Source: a virus
Strand: one strand, 5' to 3'
Virus record (IMG/VR): IMGVR_UViG_3300021962_000719
Location: 1-22,196 of that record
Length of the DNA stretch: 22,196 nucleotides
The notes beneath the pieces are model-generated. The model was not told where the DNA came from. It made no database searches and was given only the letters and a program-made list of their open reading frames with translations. Position numbers and translations under genes: made by a program. Positions within the stretch are counted from its first letter, which is position 1. The number at the start of each line of letters is the position of its first letter. Below are positions 1-7,463 of this stretch, one piece after another.

Positions 1-222
1 GTTCTTCTCCTTTAGCTTTGTTTCAATTGCTCTGGCAAACTCTAGTGGGTGAGTTGTTTCTCTGGCTATGTCTAGGATTTCGTTGCGAGTCAGATCAACC
101 CAAGGCTTCTTGTAGTCTTGGATGTCATCGTCATCTTCAACGGCTTTCTGACACATGCCTTGGCACTCACCAGTTGGGAAGTTGCATAGGTAGTACTCAC
201 AGTGTGGTTGTACTTTAATCAT
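1..222 (-). CDS. Partial small phage protein with four clustered cysteines
   Basis: This gene runs off the left edge, so only its first 74 codons are visible. It starts at ATG 222-220, preceded by the ribosome binding site GAAGGAG (complement of 229-235), which overlaps the end of the neighbouring gene. The N-terminus MIKVQPHCEYYLCNFPTGEC is followed by another cysteine. Cysteines at residues 8, 13, 19 and 23 could bind a metal, but this is inference. An acidic run (EDDDD) lies near residues 27-31. The family is not recognised. It is probably co-transcribed with the gene at 235-651. The opposite-strand frame over the same bases has no ribosome binding site and is treated as a shadow. Confidence 0.7.
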   Translation of the reverse strand, partial: MIKVQPHCEYYLCNFPTGECQGMCQKAVEDDDDIQDYKKPWVDLTRNEILDIARETTHPLEFARAIETKLKEKN

Positions 223-234
223 GTTAGAACTCCT

Positions 235-651
235 TCAATCTGATGGTGGACTGTCTAGCCCAGACCTGTATTCGTCTAGGATGTATTCTGCTCTTGATGG
301 AACAGCCCCAAACGCGCTAGGCATGGTAGTTCCGTTCATACCGTTATAAAGAGCCGTTGTAGGGGCGGGAAAGCGTTTTTTCATGAGATAGTCTGACATG
401 CTCATTGGCCTCTCTACTGGCAATAGTTTGGTTTCGATTGGTTCTTCATGTTCGCCTGCCATGATAGACATGACCTCGCCTGTAAAGAAACTACGATGCG
501 CCTCGGTCAGTCCCGCTTTTACTGCATCTACTTCTTCTTGCGTCATGTATGGAAGTGCCCGATTAAAGGCACTTGTGTACTTGTTTTCAATGACAAACTC
601 TTCAGGGTGTGTCTTCATGCGTTCAAGCATGATCTCAATACCGTGTAACAT
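235..651 (-). CDS. Hypothetical phage protein, 138 aa
   Basis: The family is not recognised. A longer frame opens at a GTG at 696 with no ribosome binding site. ATG 651 follows GGGGAA five bases upstream and is preferred. The protein starts MLHGIEIMLERMKTHPEEF. It has a charged helical N-terminal half and a Pro/Gly-rich C-terminal half, with no membrane segment. It is the first gene after the terminator at 735-761. Its leader carries the palindrome at 692-707 and the shared motif AACTGGTATCAAAA at 672-685, so it may be a separate transcription unit from the genes upstream. No sigma70-like promoter is obvious in the short gap. The next gene begins 12 bases beyond its stop codon. Confidence 0.7.
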   Translation of the reverse strand: MLHGIEIMLERMKTHPEEFVIENKYTSAFNRALPYMTQEEVDAVKAGLTEAHRSFFTGEVMSIMAGEHEEPIETKLLPVERPMSMSDYLMKKRFPAPTTALYNGMNGTTMPSAFGAVPSRAEYILDEYRSGLDSPPSD

Positions 652-691
652 CTTAATTCCCCAAATTACAGAACTGGTATCAAAATAGCTT

Positions 692-707
692 CCCACGGAG
701 TCATGGG
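692..707 (-). repeat. Conserved leader palindrome, copy a
   Basis: Bases 692-707 read CCCACGGAGTCATGGG and are followed by TCGCTATCTAA. This is a diverged copy of the element at 5196, 7347, 9348 and 9999. On the minus-strand RNA it can fold as a 6-bp stem (one G-U pair) with a 4-base loop. It lies just before the gene at 235-651. Confidence 0.6.
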
Positions 708-734
708 TCGCTATCTAAAAGATTCAATAGTTAC

Positions 735-761
735 AAAAAAGGGCGTGGACAAGCCACGCCC
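735..761 (-). terminator. Intrinsic terminator of the early operon
   Basis: Read on the minus strand, GGGCGTGG and CCACGCCC form a perfect 8-bp stem around a 5-base loop, followed directly by six T. It sits just past the stop codon of the DUF3310 gene and closes the long minus-strand operon. Confidence 0.9.
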
Positions 762-767
762 AATAGA

Positions 768-1187
768 TTAGAGAGCGCTGATCTCTCGCTGAAGATACCA
801 AACTGCCTTCTCAAGGTCTTGCTTGCGCGCACCCTTGTAGTCAGCACGAGCGACATACTTCACAACATTGCCGAGGTTGTAGTTGAGTTTCTTGGCTTCG
901 ATGAAGTCAATCGTCTCAATGCCCCCTGCCTTGTAGTGTGGAGGATGATTCACCAAGTCATTTAAGGTTGGTTCTTTCATCACGATTGGAACTGTCTTGT
1001 TAACCTTTCGCTTAGCTTTACGCTCACGCACTAGAGTCTGACGAGACTTTATTCCAAGCTCTTTTCTGGCAGTAGAAACCATTACATGAATGGCGGGTCG
1101 TTCCACGCCTGACCGTTTGATCAAAGTGTCGATCTTCATGGCGGGATTTTTCTGTAACAGTTCACGAATGATAGCGATCTTACTCAT
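768..1187 (-). CDS. DUF3310 family protein (SaV-like)
   Basis: The C-terminal half (about residues 80-137 of 139) carries the DUF3310 signature: a VNHPPHYKAGG opening, an ETIDFIEA helix, then NVVKYVARADYKG and DLEKAVWYL. This family is common in tailed phages and has no firm biochemical role. The N-terminal 50 residues (MSKIAIIRELLQKNPAMKI onward) look like a small winged-helix or helix-turn-helix segment, followed by a strongly basic linker, which suggests nucleic-acid contact (inference). The start at ATG 1187 follows AAGGAG with good spacing. A longer in-frame extension has no such site and would overlap the upstream gene extensively. The chosen start overlaps that gene's stop by 8 bases. 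An intrinsic terminator follows directly. Confidence 0.85.
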   Translation of the reverse strand: MSKIAIIRELLQKNPAMKIDTLIKRSGVERPAIHVMVSTARKELGIKSRQTLVRERKAKRKVNKTVPIVMKEPTLNDLVNHPPHYKAGGIETIDFIEAKKLNYNLGNVVKYVARADYKGARKQDLEKAVWYLQREISAL

Positions 1188-1392
1188 CGCTCTTCTCCTT
1201 CTTGGCATAACGCCGTTTGATTGAAACAATGCCCCCTTCCTCAGAGGGCTTCCTTGCTTGAGCCATACCATCAGCAAGCTCATACGCTAGAGTTGGAACG
1301 CGTAGGACAGAACAATCTCCTTTCATCAGTAATCCTATCATTGCAAATCCAGCGTGTAAGTCGCGTAGATATTCTTGTTCTTGTTCATTCAT
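1180..1392 (-). CDS. Small hypothetical protein, 70 aa
   Basis: The family is not recognised. The protein begins MNEQEQEYLRDLHAGFAMIG and ends in a basic tail (KRRYAKKEKSDE). It has one cysteine and no clear membrane segment. Its start lies two bases after the stop of the nuclease gene and has only a weak ribosome binding site, so translation is probably coupled. Its last codons contain the ribosome binding site of the following DUF3310 gene. The reading frame is supported by this tight packing more than by any similarity. Confidence 0.65.
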   Translation of the reverse strand: MNEQEQEYLRDLHAGFAMIGLLMKGDCSVLRVPTLAYELADGMAQARKPSEEGGIVSIKRRYAKKEKSDE

Positions 1393-1394
1393 CG

Positions 1395-1703
1395 TTAGGC
1401 AACATTGCGCCTCTCTAAATGTTCAATGGTTGATTCAAGAGTGCCGTTAGCGAGGGTTTCTTCATCCACCACTAGCGACACCCCACCACTTGATCGGATG
1501 TCATCCATGTTCTTGACTTGTAGAGCAGTCGGTTTACCTCCTTTTGCTTTTGCCTCTATTGCCAAGAACCATCCTTGCACACAGCACAGAAAATCTGGCA
1601 CACCTGCGTTGCCATATCCTGCGCCATGCGGCATTGCGTAATAGATTCCCTTTGCTTTGAGAATCTTTTTGATCTTGTCTTTGACTTTACCCTCTGGGGT
1701 CAT
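1395..1703 (-). CDS. VRR-NUC domain nuclease
   Basis: At 102 aa this is a minimal VRR-NUC fold nuclease, part of the PD-(D/E)xK superfamily. These are commonly found in phages and act on branched or damaged DNA during replication and repair. Visible signature: GVPDFL with Asp37, then FLAIEAKAKGG with Glu50 and Lys52 as the catalytic E-x-K, and a Gln near residue 62 in the following helix (ALQVKNMDDI). The N-terminal helix PEGKVKDKIKKILKAKG is typical of the family. The start overlaps the upstream stop by four bases (ATGA) and has AGGTG just upstream. The intact catalytic residues suggest an active enzyme. The specific substrate is not determined by the sequence. Confidence 0.88.
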   Translation of the reverse strand: MTPEGKVKDKIKKILKAKGIYYAMPHGAGYGNAGVPDFLCCVQGWFLAIEAKAKGGKPTALQVKNMDDIRSSGGVSLVVDEETLANGTLESTIEHLERRNVA

Positions 1704-2668
1704 ACATCACCTGCGGGAGTAAACACCCAAGTATGGTCATAGTGTGTTGGCCTGTTGTCATAACAAAAGACAGCATCAAGACTTTCGTTGTACTCATCAA
1801 CGATGGGTATAAAGTCAGCTTTCTGATACTGACTGTTTTCGTATGCCAACTTGGTCATGGTGATGAATGGCAAGAGTTCTTCGTGATCCTTGGGGTTGAT
1901 ATAACGCTTAAATGGCTCAACCGCTTCGATGTCACATTTGCGATTTCCTATATCCATATTGACCGCCTTGAACTTGCCAACAAGCATGTGCCCATACTCG
2001 TCTATCCCGATCTGATAGTAGGGGTTAGTGAAGAACCGAGTCACTTCCAATGTTTTCAAGTTTTGTAGCTCATCAGCCCTGTTCATTTTGTCAAGTTCTA
2101 TTTTACATTTAGTTAGGTCGATGTCAAGCTTTTCTGTATTAGTACTTTCCCCTAGTCGGTAGGCTAGTAACGCATGAATCTCGTCTGGAGAAAATTCGTT
2201 TGATTTATTGCTATTGCCTTTAGACTTTTGGAGGATGTACATTGCATCGCCTACCTTCTTGGTTTTCCTAGCAGTCAGGGCATCCTTATCAGGCACGACT
2301 TCCTGGCGTTTAATAGCCGCCATGAGTGATGAGATTTTTGTGCTATGTAAGGTTTCTTTATCAGCCCTGCTACTACCTCGTTGCTTCAAGTAGTATGGTG
2401 AGCGATAGCAATACTCCGTAGTATTGTTGTCAATACCGCCATTGGGTGTGACAAAGAGTTTGCACACAGCAATGCCATATTGATTAACCATCTGATAGGC
2501 ATTTTGTTTCTCACTTGATAGTGGATCGTTAGCTTTTGTGCGTGACAAGACTTTCAAACCATACTTGAAGTTCATCTCACGCACGAGTGCATACACAGGG
2601 TCTGCTTTGAGTTCTTCGATGCGTTGCTCACTCACGCAATCTTCGTAAAAAAGTTTTTCAATCATCAT
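1700..2668 (-). CDS. Hypothetical phage protein, 322 aa
   Basis: The family is not recognised. The protein is soluble, mixed in charge, and rich in Tyr, Asn and Lys. It shows no Walker motif, metal-binding cluster or membrane segment. It opens MMIEKLFYEDCVSEQRIEEL. Two adjacent ATG codons are possible starts. The ribosome binding site AAAGGAG lies 3 bases before the first and 6 before the second, so the second (2665) may be the one used. It lies 10 bases after the equally long unknown gene at 2678-3676 and overlaps the nuclease gene by four bases, so it is one operon with the VWA/AAA+ module upstream. Its size and position make it a possible partner of that module (inference). Confidence 0.8.
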   Translation of the reverse strand: MMIEKLFYEDCVSEQRIEELKADPVYALVREMNFKYGLKVLSRTKANDPLSSEKQNAYQMVNQYGIAVCKLFVTPNGGIDNNTTEYCYRSPYYLKQRGSSRADKETLHSTKISSLMAAIKRQEVVPDKDALTARKTKKVGDAMYILQKSKGNSNKSNEFSPDEIHALLAYRLGESTNTEKLDIDLTKCKIELDKMNRADELQNLKTLEVTRFFTNPYYQIGIDEYGHMLVGKFKAVNMDIGNRKCDIEAVEPFKRYINPKDHEELLPFITMTKLAYENSQYQKADFIPIVDEYNESLDAVFCYDNRPTHYDHTWVFTPAGDV

Positions 2669-2677
2669 GTTCTCCTT

Positions 2678-3676
2678 TTAGTCTGCTGAATATCCATACT
2701 GTTTGACAGGTGTGCCATTGACGGTGATAGTAATAGGCCAAGCTGATGCCGCAAACTTTTCACCTATGTCAAAGGTCTTCTCTACAAAGACATCGGGCGA
2801 GTTCTTGTACAACATCTTGGTCATGTTTCGCTTCGTTTTCTCAAAGATTGCTGAAGGCGAGTCTACTCTCGCCCACCCTGAGTGCTTACCAGAACGCGCC
2901 ATTGAGCACATGGAGCCATACCGGTGGTAGATTGCGTTCAGGACAAATGCATCAAGTGGCGCACCATTGATGATCTTCATAGCTTCCTCCATGACATCAA
3001 TATCGTCATAGTCAGTGCGATCAGGGAAGTGATCATCCCATACATCCTTGACTGTTGATGCCCACACATCCATATCAGTTATCGCACTTGCCATTACCTC
3101 GGTAGTCTTGAAGAAATTTTCATACTGCTTTACCAATGCTTTGCTTTTAGTTCGATTGACACTGAGCGTTGTGACTTTCACATCGCCTAATGGTTTCATA
3201 TCTTTGTTCACTCGCATGCCATGGTAGATCGGGAACATTTGCCCACTAGTGTGATATACCACCCCACCCCTTCGTGAGTCATTATTGAATAATCCTACTG
3301 AAAACCTGTTCAAGAAACATCTGTTGCCTTGACCGTAGTGATTAGCAATAAATTCAAATGTTTCATCAGGTCGAACTCTTAGTAGAGTGTTGGGGCGGCT
3401 AACATACTTGTAGTATTCATTGGTATGAGACTTGAATGTGTACTCTCCCTTAGCTTCCAGTTCGTCATATTCCTTTTTCGTGATAGGAACACGCTCACCG
3501 GTCTTGTCATAACAAAGATCAAACACTTTCTCGCCGTTCTCTTCCTCAACGAGCAAGTAGTAGCGCAACTCCCTGCGTGATGCCAATGGGAATCGGTTGG
3601 GGGAGCCACGATAGTGGTTATTGTTAGCAACTCTATTGCAGAGAGACTTGTAGCTGATGTAGTCGTAGAAACTCAT
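2678..3676 (-). CDS. Hypothetical phage protein, 332 aa
   Basis: The family is not recognised. It starts MSFYDYISYKSLCNRVANNN after the ribosome binding site AGAGG. It is rich in aromatic and basic residues, with an ITKKEYDELEAKG segment and a C-terminal part (FDIGEKFAASAWPITITVNG) that looks beta-rich. No catalytic motif is evident. It follows the VWA protein gene by 17 bases and precedes another unknown protein of similar size, both co-oriented and tightly spaced. This suggests a conserved unit working with the AAA+/VWA pair (inference). A frame in the other phase at 3379-3630 is a shadow. Confidence 0.8.
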   Translation of the reverse strand: MSFYDYISYKSLCNRVANNNHYRGSPNRFPLASRRELRYYLLVEEENGEKVFDLCYDKTGERVPITKKEYDELEAKGEYTFKSHTNEYYKYVSRPNTLLRVRPDETFEFIANHYGQGNRCFLNRFSVGLFNNDSRRGGVVYHTSGQMFPIYHGMRVNKDMKPLGDVKVTTLSVNRTKSKALVKQYENFFKTTEVMASAITDMDVWASTVKDVWDDHFPDRTDYDDIDVMEEAMKIINGAPLDAFVLNAIYHRYGSMCSMARSGKHSGWARVDSPSAIFEKTKRNMTKMLYKNSPDVFVEKTFDIGEKFAASAWPITITVNGTPVKQYGYSAD

Positions 3677-3693
3677 TTTGAAACCTCTTTCTG

Positions 3694-4974
3694 TTATTCA
3701 TTGTCAATCATGACTTTCTTACCCGCAGGTGGAGTCCAGTCTTTGTTCTGAGTAACCATCCACAGGGTGGGTGGGACGATATTCCACTGAGCGTCATTCT
3801 CGACATACCCATCGGTGAACACGATCACACACTCTGCTCGGATGTTCTCTTTGTTGATGTAATCAGAAACACACCCAACACGAGTACCACCGCCACCCTC
3901 AGGCTTGAGCAGTTTGGCAATGTCGGAATACTGTTCCGGTGCAAACTTCTGCACAGAATGAACAGAAGTGTCCCACCACATTACACGCACAGCTTCGGGC
4001 TGAGTGAGTTCGCAAATAGAGACCAGTTCCGTAGCAAACTCGCTCAACTCACGCTGACCGATAGAACCTGATGTGTCGATGGCAATGACGATCTCGCCTA
4101 TGGTTTCATTCTCCATGCCTGGCACTACAAAGTCATTAGCCAAGTGACGCTTGTTCAGCTTGCGCCATGTGTACTCGTCCTTGCCCCTCATGGCACTCGA
4201 CACGAATTCACGCAGAACCTCACGCCAATCTACCTTTGGCTCAAGAAGATCAGATATGACACGAGGCACTTTTGAACCCATGCGACCCGCAAGCAGACCG
4301 CCTTCACGCAACGCCTTGTCGATCTCTTTGCCTAATGCTTGGGCTTCCTCAGGCGATAGTTCACGAAAGTCATGCTCATCTAGCTTGGACACATCATAGG
4401 TCTTACCGTTGACTGTTACAGTCTCAGGCTGATCCTCTTCGATATTTTGTCCTCCACCTGATGGTGGGGTATTACCTTGCCCCCCATTTCCATTCCCCTT
4501 CCCCTTCCCATTCCCCTTCCTAGGTTTGGCGTGTTTCTTGAGATACTCAAACACCTGACGCATTGACCAGTCATGGAACATCTCGTCATACACCGCACCG
4601 TCAGGCAACTCAACGATTGGCTCATTGGAGTTAGCTACATTGCTCTTGATGTTCACAATGACATCATTGACTATAAAGTCAGCCGCCAAGTTCGCCATCT
4701 TGGGGTTTTCCTCAAACATGGCACGACCATGGGTGACATGCTTCAAAGCAATGTGGAGATTCTCGTGTAGAACCAAGCCACGCTTCTTAGACTCTTTGTC
4801 GATGGTATCCAAGTACCAACGGGAATAGCGCTTGTTGACCCCATCTGTGTATGCGGTGAACTTCCTGTCTACTACGGTAGACTCGCCCATGAGAATCACA
4901 CCCGAATACAACGCAGTATCTGGATGTTTCATCAGTGCTACATGTGCGCGTTTGATTGCAGTTTCTTGGTTCAT
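3694..4974 (-). CDS. VWA protein with metallopeptidase-like N-terminal domain (DUF2201/CobT-like)
   Basis: At 426 aa it has two domains. The N-terminal domain (about 1-145) holds HENLH at residues 70-74, an HExxH zinc-metallopeptidase signature, and a following AADFIVND helix (97-104) as in the DUF2201 putative metallopeptidase domain. A low-complexity Gly/Asn/Lys linker spans about 152-176. The C-terminal VWA domain (about 292-426) keeps the MIDAS motif DTSGS (Asp300, Ser302, Ser304), Thr364 in GGGGT, and Asp388 in FTDG. Such proteins pair with MoxR-type AAA+ ATPases, as in CobS-CobT and RavA-ViaA, where the VWA part recruits the target. The matching ATPase is encoded just upstream at 5220-6335. 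Whether the peptidase site is active cannot be told from sequence. The start follows the 63-aa gene by two bases. Confidence 0.88.
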   Translation of the reverse strand: MNQETAIKRAHVALMKHPDTALYSGVILMGESTVVDRKFTAYTDGVNKRYSRWYLDTIDKESKKRGLVLHENLHIALKHVTHGRAMFEENPKMANLAADFIVNDVIVNIKSNVANSNEPIVELPDGAVYDEMFHDWSMRQVFEYLKKHAKPRKGNGKGKGNGNGGQGNTPPSGGGQNIEEDQPETVTVNGKTYDVSKLDEHDFRELSPEEAQALGKEIDKALREGGLLAGRMGSKVPRVISDLLEPKVDWREVLREFVSSAMRGKDEYTWRKLNKRHLANDFVVPGMENETIGEIVIAIDTSGSIGQRELSEFATELVSICELTQPEAVRVMWWDTSVHSVQKFAPEQYSDIAKLLKPEGGGGTRVGCVSDYINKENIRAECVIVFTDGYVENDAQWNIVPPTLWMVTQNKDWTPPAGKKVMIDNE

Positions 4975-4976
4975 GA

Positions 4977-5168
4977 TTACTTTACCTCTTTGAATTCAAA
5001 ATGATCTTCGGTTTCCACGACTTTGATTTTGTTCTGCGCTATTTGACGCAACAACATGATCGTGTGGTGCATGGTTTGTTTGCGATGGTTGTGTGCATCA
5101 TGCCAAAACGCAGTGGCGATGAACGCCCACGCAAACAACACCATCTCAGTGATTGATACTTCAATCAT
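4977..5168 (-). CDS. Small membrane protein, 63 aa
   Basis: The N-terminus MIEVSITEMVLFAWAFIATA forms one hydrophobic membrane segment (about residues 6-22). A His-rich basic stretch follows (WHDAHNHRKQ), then a charged C-terminal tail. The ribosome binding site AAAGGAGAG is strong. The gene lies between the AAA+ and VWA genes, with palindrome copy b in its leader, and its stop is two bases before the VWA start. It might tether the module to the membrane, but this is inference. No family is recognised. Confidence 0.72.
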   Translation of the reverse strand: MIEVSITEMVLFAWAFIATAFWHDAHNHRKQTMHHTIMLLRQIAQNKIKVVETEDHFEFKEVK

Positions 5169-5195
5169 GATTCTCTCCTTTCAGTTAAAAACAAA

Positions 5196-5213
5196 TCCCA
5201 CGATGTCGTGGGA
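5196..5213 (-). repeat. Conserved leader palindrome, copy b
   Basis: An 18-base perfect dyad, TCCCACGATGTCGTGGGA, followed by CGCTAAT. It lies between the stop of the AAA+ gene and the ribosome binding site of the 63-aa gene. It has no T-run, so it is not a normal terminator. It may be an mRNA hairpin or a protein-binding site. Confidence 0.8.
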
Positions 5214-5219
5214 CGCTAA

Positions 5220-6335
5220 TCAGAACAACTCGTGATTGGCTTTAGCCCAGTCAGCGATCTTCTGATTGTTACGAGCGAGCCGCAGACTGCGACTGTTACG
5301 CATCATCATGGTGAAGAACACGCTTTGTACCTCGGCACTTGGGATACGCTCAACGAACTGCATGAACTTCGTTAGCTGATCTTGAGTATCCATGGTGTCG
5401 ATAGCTTGGAACATGAGCATCAACTGTGCGCTGATTTCCTTCGGAATATCAACAGAGGTGGGGTCTTTGATAATGTCCTTGAAGTCAGCCAAGGTTTTCT
5501 CAAGCGAGAGGAAAGCCGCCATGTCAGCCGCAGCAGCCGCACCGATAGTACCTGCCAATGCCACCTTCGTACCATTCTCACCGAGGATGTCACGATAGCG
5601 CACGATTGCATCTGCCTTTGCCAACGAGCGAGGCGACACAAACGATAGTGTCGTCATTGATGGCTTGAAGATGTATGGATTATCTTTCTGATCACCATCG
5701 GTGTAGGACGCCAAGCAACGAGGGAACATCGCAACAAACGCACGAATGATACGAGAGATACCATTCTCCGATGCCCACTCAAGCCACTCATTCATTGTCG
5801 GCTTCGCCATGCGCATGATGCACACACGATTACCCGCATGAGCAAGCATGGTATCGCCCACGCCGTCTGAGGCATTGTTACTTGTTGCAAAGATCATTGA
5901 GTGTTTTGTCAATGGACGATCGCCCACCATACGCTCAAGCATCAGCCTAGTGAAGATCACTTGCAACAACTTCGGAGACTTCATGAACTCGTCAAGCAAG
6001 ATGATCTTGGGTTTGGGGTCATCAAGATTGAAGAGACTCGACACATAGTATTCCAACTGCTTGGTTGTATGGTTGGGAATAGTCATACCAATGTCTGACA
6101 TATCCTTCACAGGACAGTCAACATAGATGTAGTCGTACTTGTCTCCATCAATGCTAGTGCCATCGGCCGGAGAGCGCCACTTGTCACCGTTATCCATTGC
6201 CATCATAGACAACAGGGAAGTCTTGCCACATCCAGGCTCGCTCTGAATCACAGGCGTAATGAACTCAGCGATGGTTGGGATGATGGTGCGCAACTCTTTG
6301 ATGGTCACGGTATCGTGGGTTACTACTTTAGACAT
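5220..6335 (-). CDS. MoxR/CobS-like AAA+ ATPase
   Basis: This 371-aa ATPase is of the AAA_5/MoxR type. Walker A is SEPGCGKTS (residues 32-40; the usual first Gly is Ser32). Walker B is IILLDEF with Asp115 and Glu116. Sensor 1 lies in MIFATSNN (Asn153/154), and an arginine in AGNRV near residue 170 fits the expected arm of this family. MoxR proteins form hexameric rings that remodel a partner through a VWA adaptor. The adaptor candidate is encoded at 3694-4974. Phages are known to carry CobS/CobT-like pairs, but their target is generally not established. The start ATG 6335 follows GGAG by eight bases. The gene is flanked by the DUF3150 gene upstream and a small membrane protein downstream. Confidence 0.9.
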   Translation of the reverse strand: MSKVVTHDTVTIKELRTIIPTIAEFITPVIQSEPGCGKTSLLSMMAMDNGDKWRSPADGTSIDGDKYDYIYVDCPVKDMSDIGMTIPNHTTKQLEYYVSSLFNLDDPKPKIILLDEFMKSPKLLQVIFTRLMLERMVGDRPLTKHSMIFATSNNASDGVGDTMLAHAGNRVCIMRMAKPTMNEWLEWASENGISRIIRAFVAMFPRCLASYTDGDQKDNPYIFKPSMTTLSFVSPRSLAKADAIVRYRDILGENGTKVALAGTIGAAAAADMAAFLSLEKTLADFKDIIKDPTSVDIPKEISAQLMLMFQAIDTMDTQDQLTKFMQFVERIPSAEVQSVFFTMMMRNSRSLRLARNNQKIADWAKANHELF

Positions 6336-6403
6336 GATGTATTACTCCATTAACTGATTGAAAACTTAAAAGAAAAACGGAAATTCGCTCTAAGAATTTT
6401 TAC

Positions 6404-7324
6404 CTATACGCATTGAAATGCGCCGAACTTTCCGAGGATGGAATCTACATCCTCTTTGACCGAATTGCGCATAGCATCACTCTCTCGAATGATCTCAGCA
6501 TCAACACCGGACAATGCTTTCTCTAACGATACCCTTGCTTCCTCCAAAGCGGGGTCTGAGGTGAGGTTGAAATCCTTGAATGAATTGCACATATCAAGGG
6601 CTTTTTGGATTGTCGAATCATAAATCTTACGCTTCCTGAGCTTGGTCTCTCCGGTGTTGTCATCCACGCCCATCTCGTCATAGCCACAGCAATGACTGAT
6701 GGACTTCATCACTTCGATGAACCTTGTTTTCTGTTCCACGACAATGTGGGAGACTATTTCCTCGGCTTGATTCTTGTATGTCTGGAACAAGTCATCAGCG
6801 ATGTCCTGAGCGATGGCGCATCGAAAGTCGTTCATCGGAACCTCTGAAACGAAAAGGCGCATGCCAAACTTTGATGCCAGTTGCTCTTTAGGCGGGTAGT
6901 CATTGCGGTCAAACATATCGCCTTGCTTGAACGCCATGTCCGAGACGATAGACTCATACTCATTGATAAAGTCTGTAACCAACGCATTGAGCGCCTGATC
7001 GTGCGCATGGTACTCACGCTTGAACTTCTCAAGGCTGACCGAGGGCAGGTAGTCTTGTGCATTGTTCCACCGATAGGTGACACGCTTTTGCCAGTTGTAG
7101 ATGGTCTGTCGATAGTTCACTATCGCCTTGTGTTTCGGATGGTTAGCAAGCAAGTTCTTGACATACTTGCCCGCGTTCTGATCAGCGTTCTTTGAGGTAG
7201 TAACCTCATTGCTGATGGCACGGTCTTGCTTTGTAGCAGACCACACATTCACATCTATCGCTACCAACACCCCGCTAGATGCAAGGCTGATAAGGTGCTG
7301 AGGTTTTTGCAGTTCAACATTCAT
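6404..7324 (-). CDS. DUF3150 family protein, 306 aa
   Basis: The sequence resembles DUF3150 proteins, found in phages and mobile elements and often near AAA+ ATPases. I assign it from overall pattern: an early GVLVAIDVNVWSATKQDRAI, a Lys-rich NAGKYVKNLLANHP region, a YNWQKRVTYRW segment near residues 80-90, and a long helical C-terminal half. No catalytic motif is evident. The true start is ATG 7324: GGAGAG lies four bases upstream, while the ATG twelve bases earlier overlaps that site. It is the first gene of the unit driven by promoter P1 (7407-7435), with palindrome copy c in its leader. It probably works with the AAA+ and VWA proteins (inference from order). Confidence 0.75.
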   Translation of the reverse strand: MNVELQKPQHLISLASSGVLVAIDVNVWSATKQDRAISNEVTTSKNADQNAGKYVKNLLANHPKHKAIVNYRQTIYNWQKRVTYRWNNAQDYLPSVSLEKFKREYHAHDQALNALVTDFINEYESIVSDMAFKQGDMFDRNDYPPKEQLASKFGMRLFVSEVPMNDFRCAIAQDIADDLFQTYKNQAEEIVSHIVVEQKTRFIEVMKSISHCCGYDEMGVDDNTGETKLRKRKIYDSTIQKALDMCNSFKDFNLTSDPALEEARVSLEKALSGVDAEIIRESDAMRNSVKEDVDSILGKFGAFQCV

Positions 7325-7346
7325 GATTCTCTCCATTCAAAATGAA

Positions 7347-7364
7347 TTCCACGATGCCGTGGGA
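7347..7364 (-). repeat. Conserved leader palindrome, copy c
   Basis: TTCCACGATGCCGTGGGA is followed by CGCTAAGTAAGG. It matches copies b and d except for small changes in the outer arm and centre. It lies in the 5' leader of the DUF3150 gene, downstream of promoter P1. Confidence 0.78.
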
Positions 7365-7406
7365 CGCTAAGTAAGGGCGTTTATAAGACGCCTTCTCACT
7401 ACCATT

Positions 7407-7435
7407 AGTATAACATAACTTTACTTATAAGTCAA
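7407..7435 (-). promoter_or_regulatory. Sigma70-type promoter P1
   Basis: On the minus strand the -35 box TTGACT (7430-7435) and the -10 box TATACT (7407-7412) are separated by 17 bases. The whole segment is nearly identical to promoter P2 (26 of 29 positions). A partly palindromic stretch (7419-7436, CTTTACTTATAAGTCAAC) covers the -35 box and could be an operator. It should drive the DUF3150/AAA+/VWA operon. Confidence 0.85.
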
Positions 7436-7463
7436 CCCTTTTACAGAAGTTTTTTAAGCAAGG

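Noticed and set aside
18-218. Plus-strand 66-aa frame at the left edge
   Set aside because: It is a shadow of the partial minus-strand gene at 1-222, which has a strong ribosome binding site and continues the operon direction.
5196-5213. Palindrome as an intrinsic terminator
   Set aside because: No T-run follows on either strand, and the genes on both sides appear to belong to one operon.
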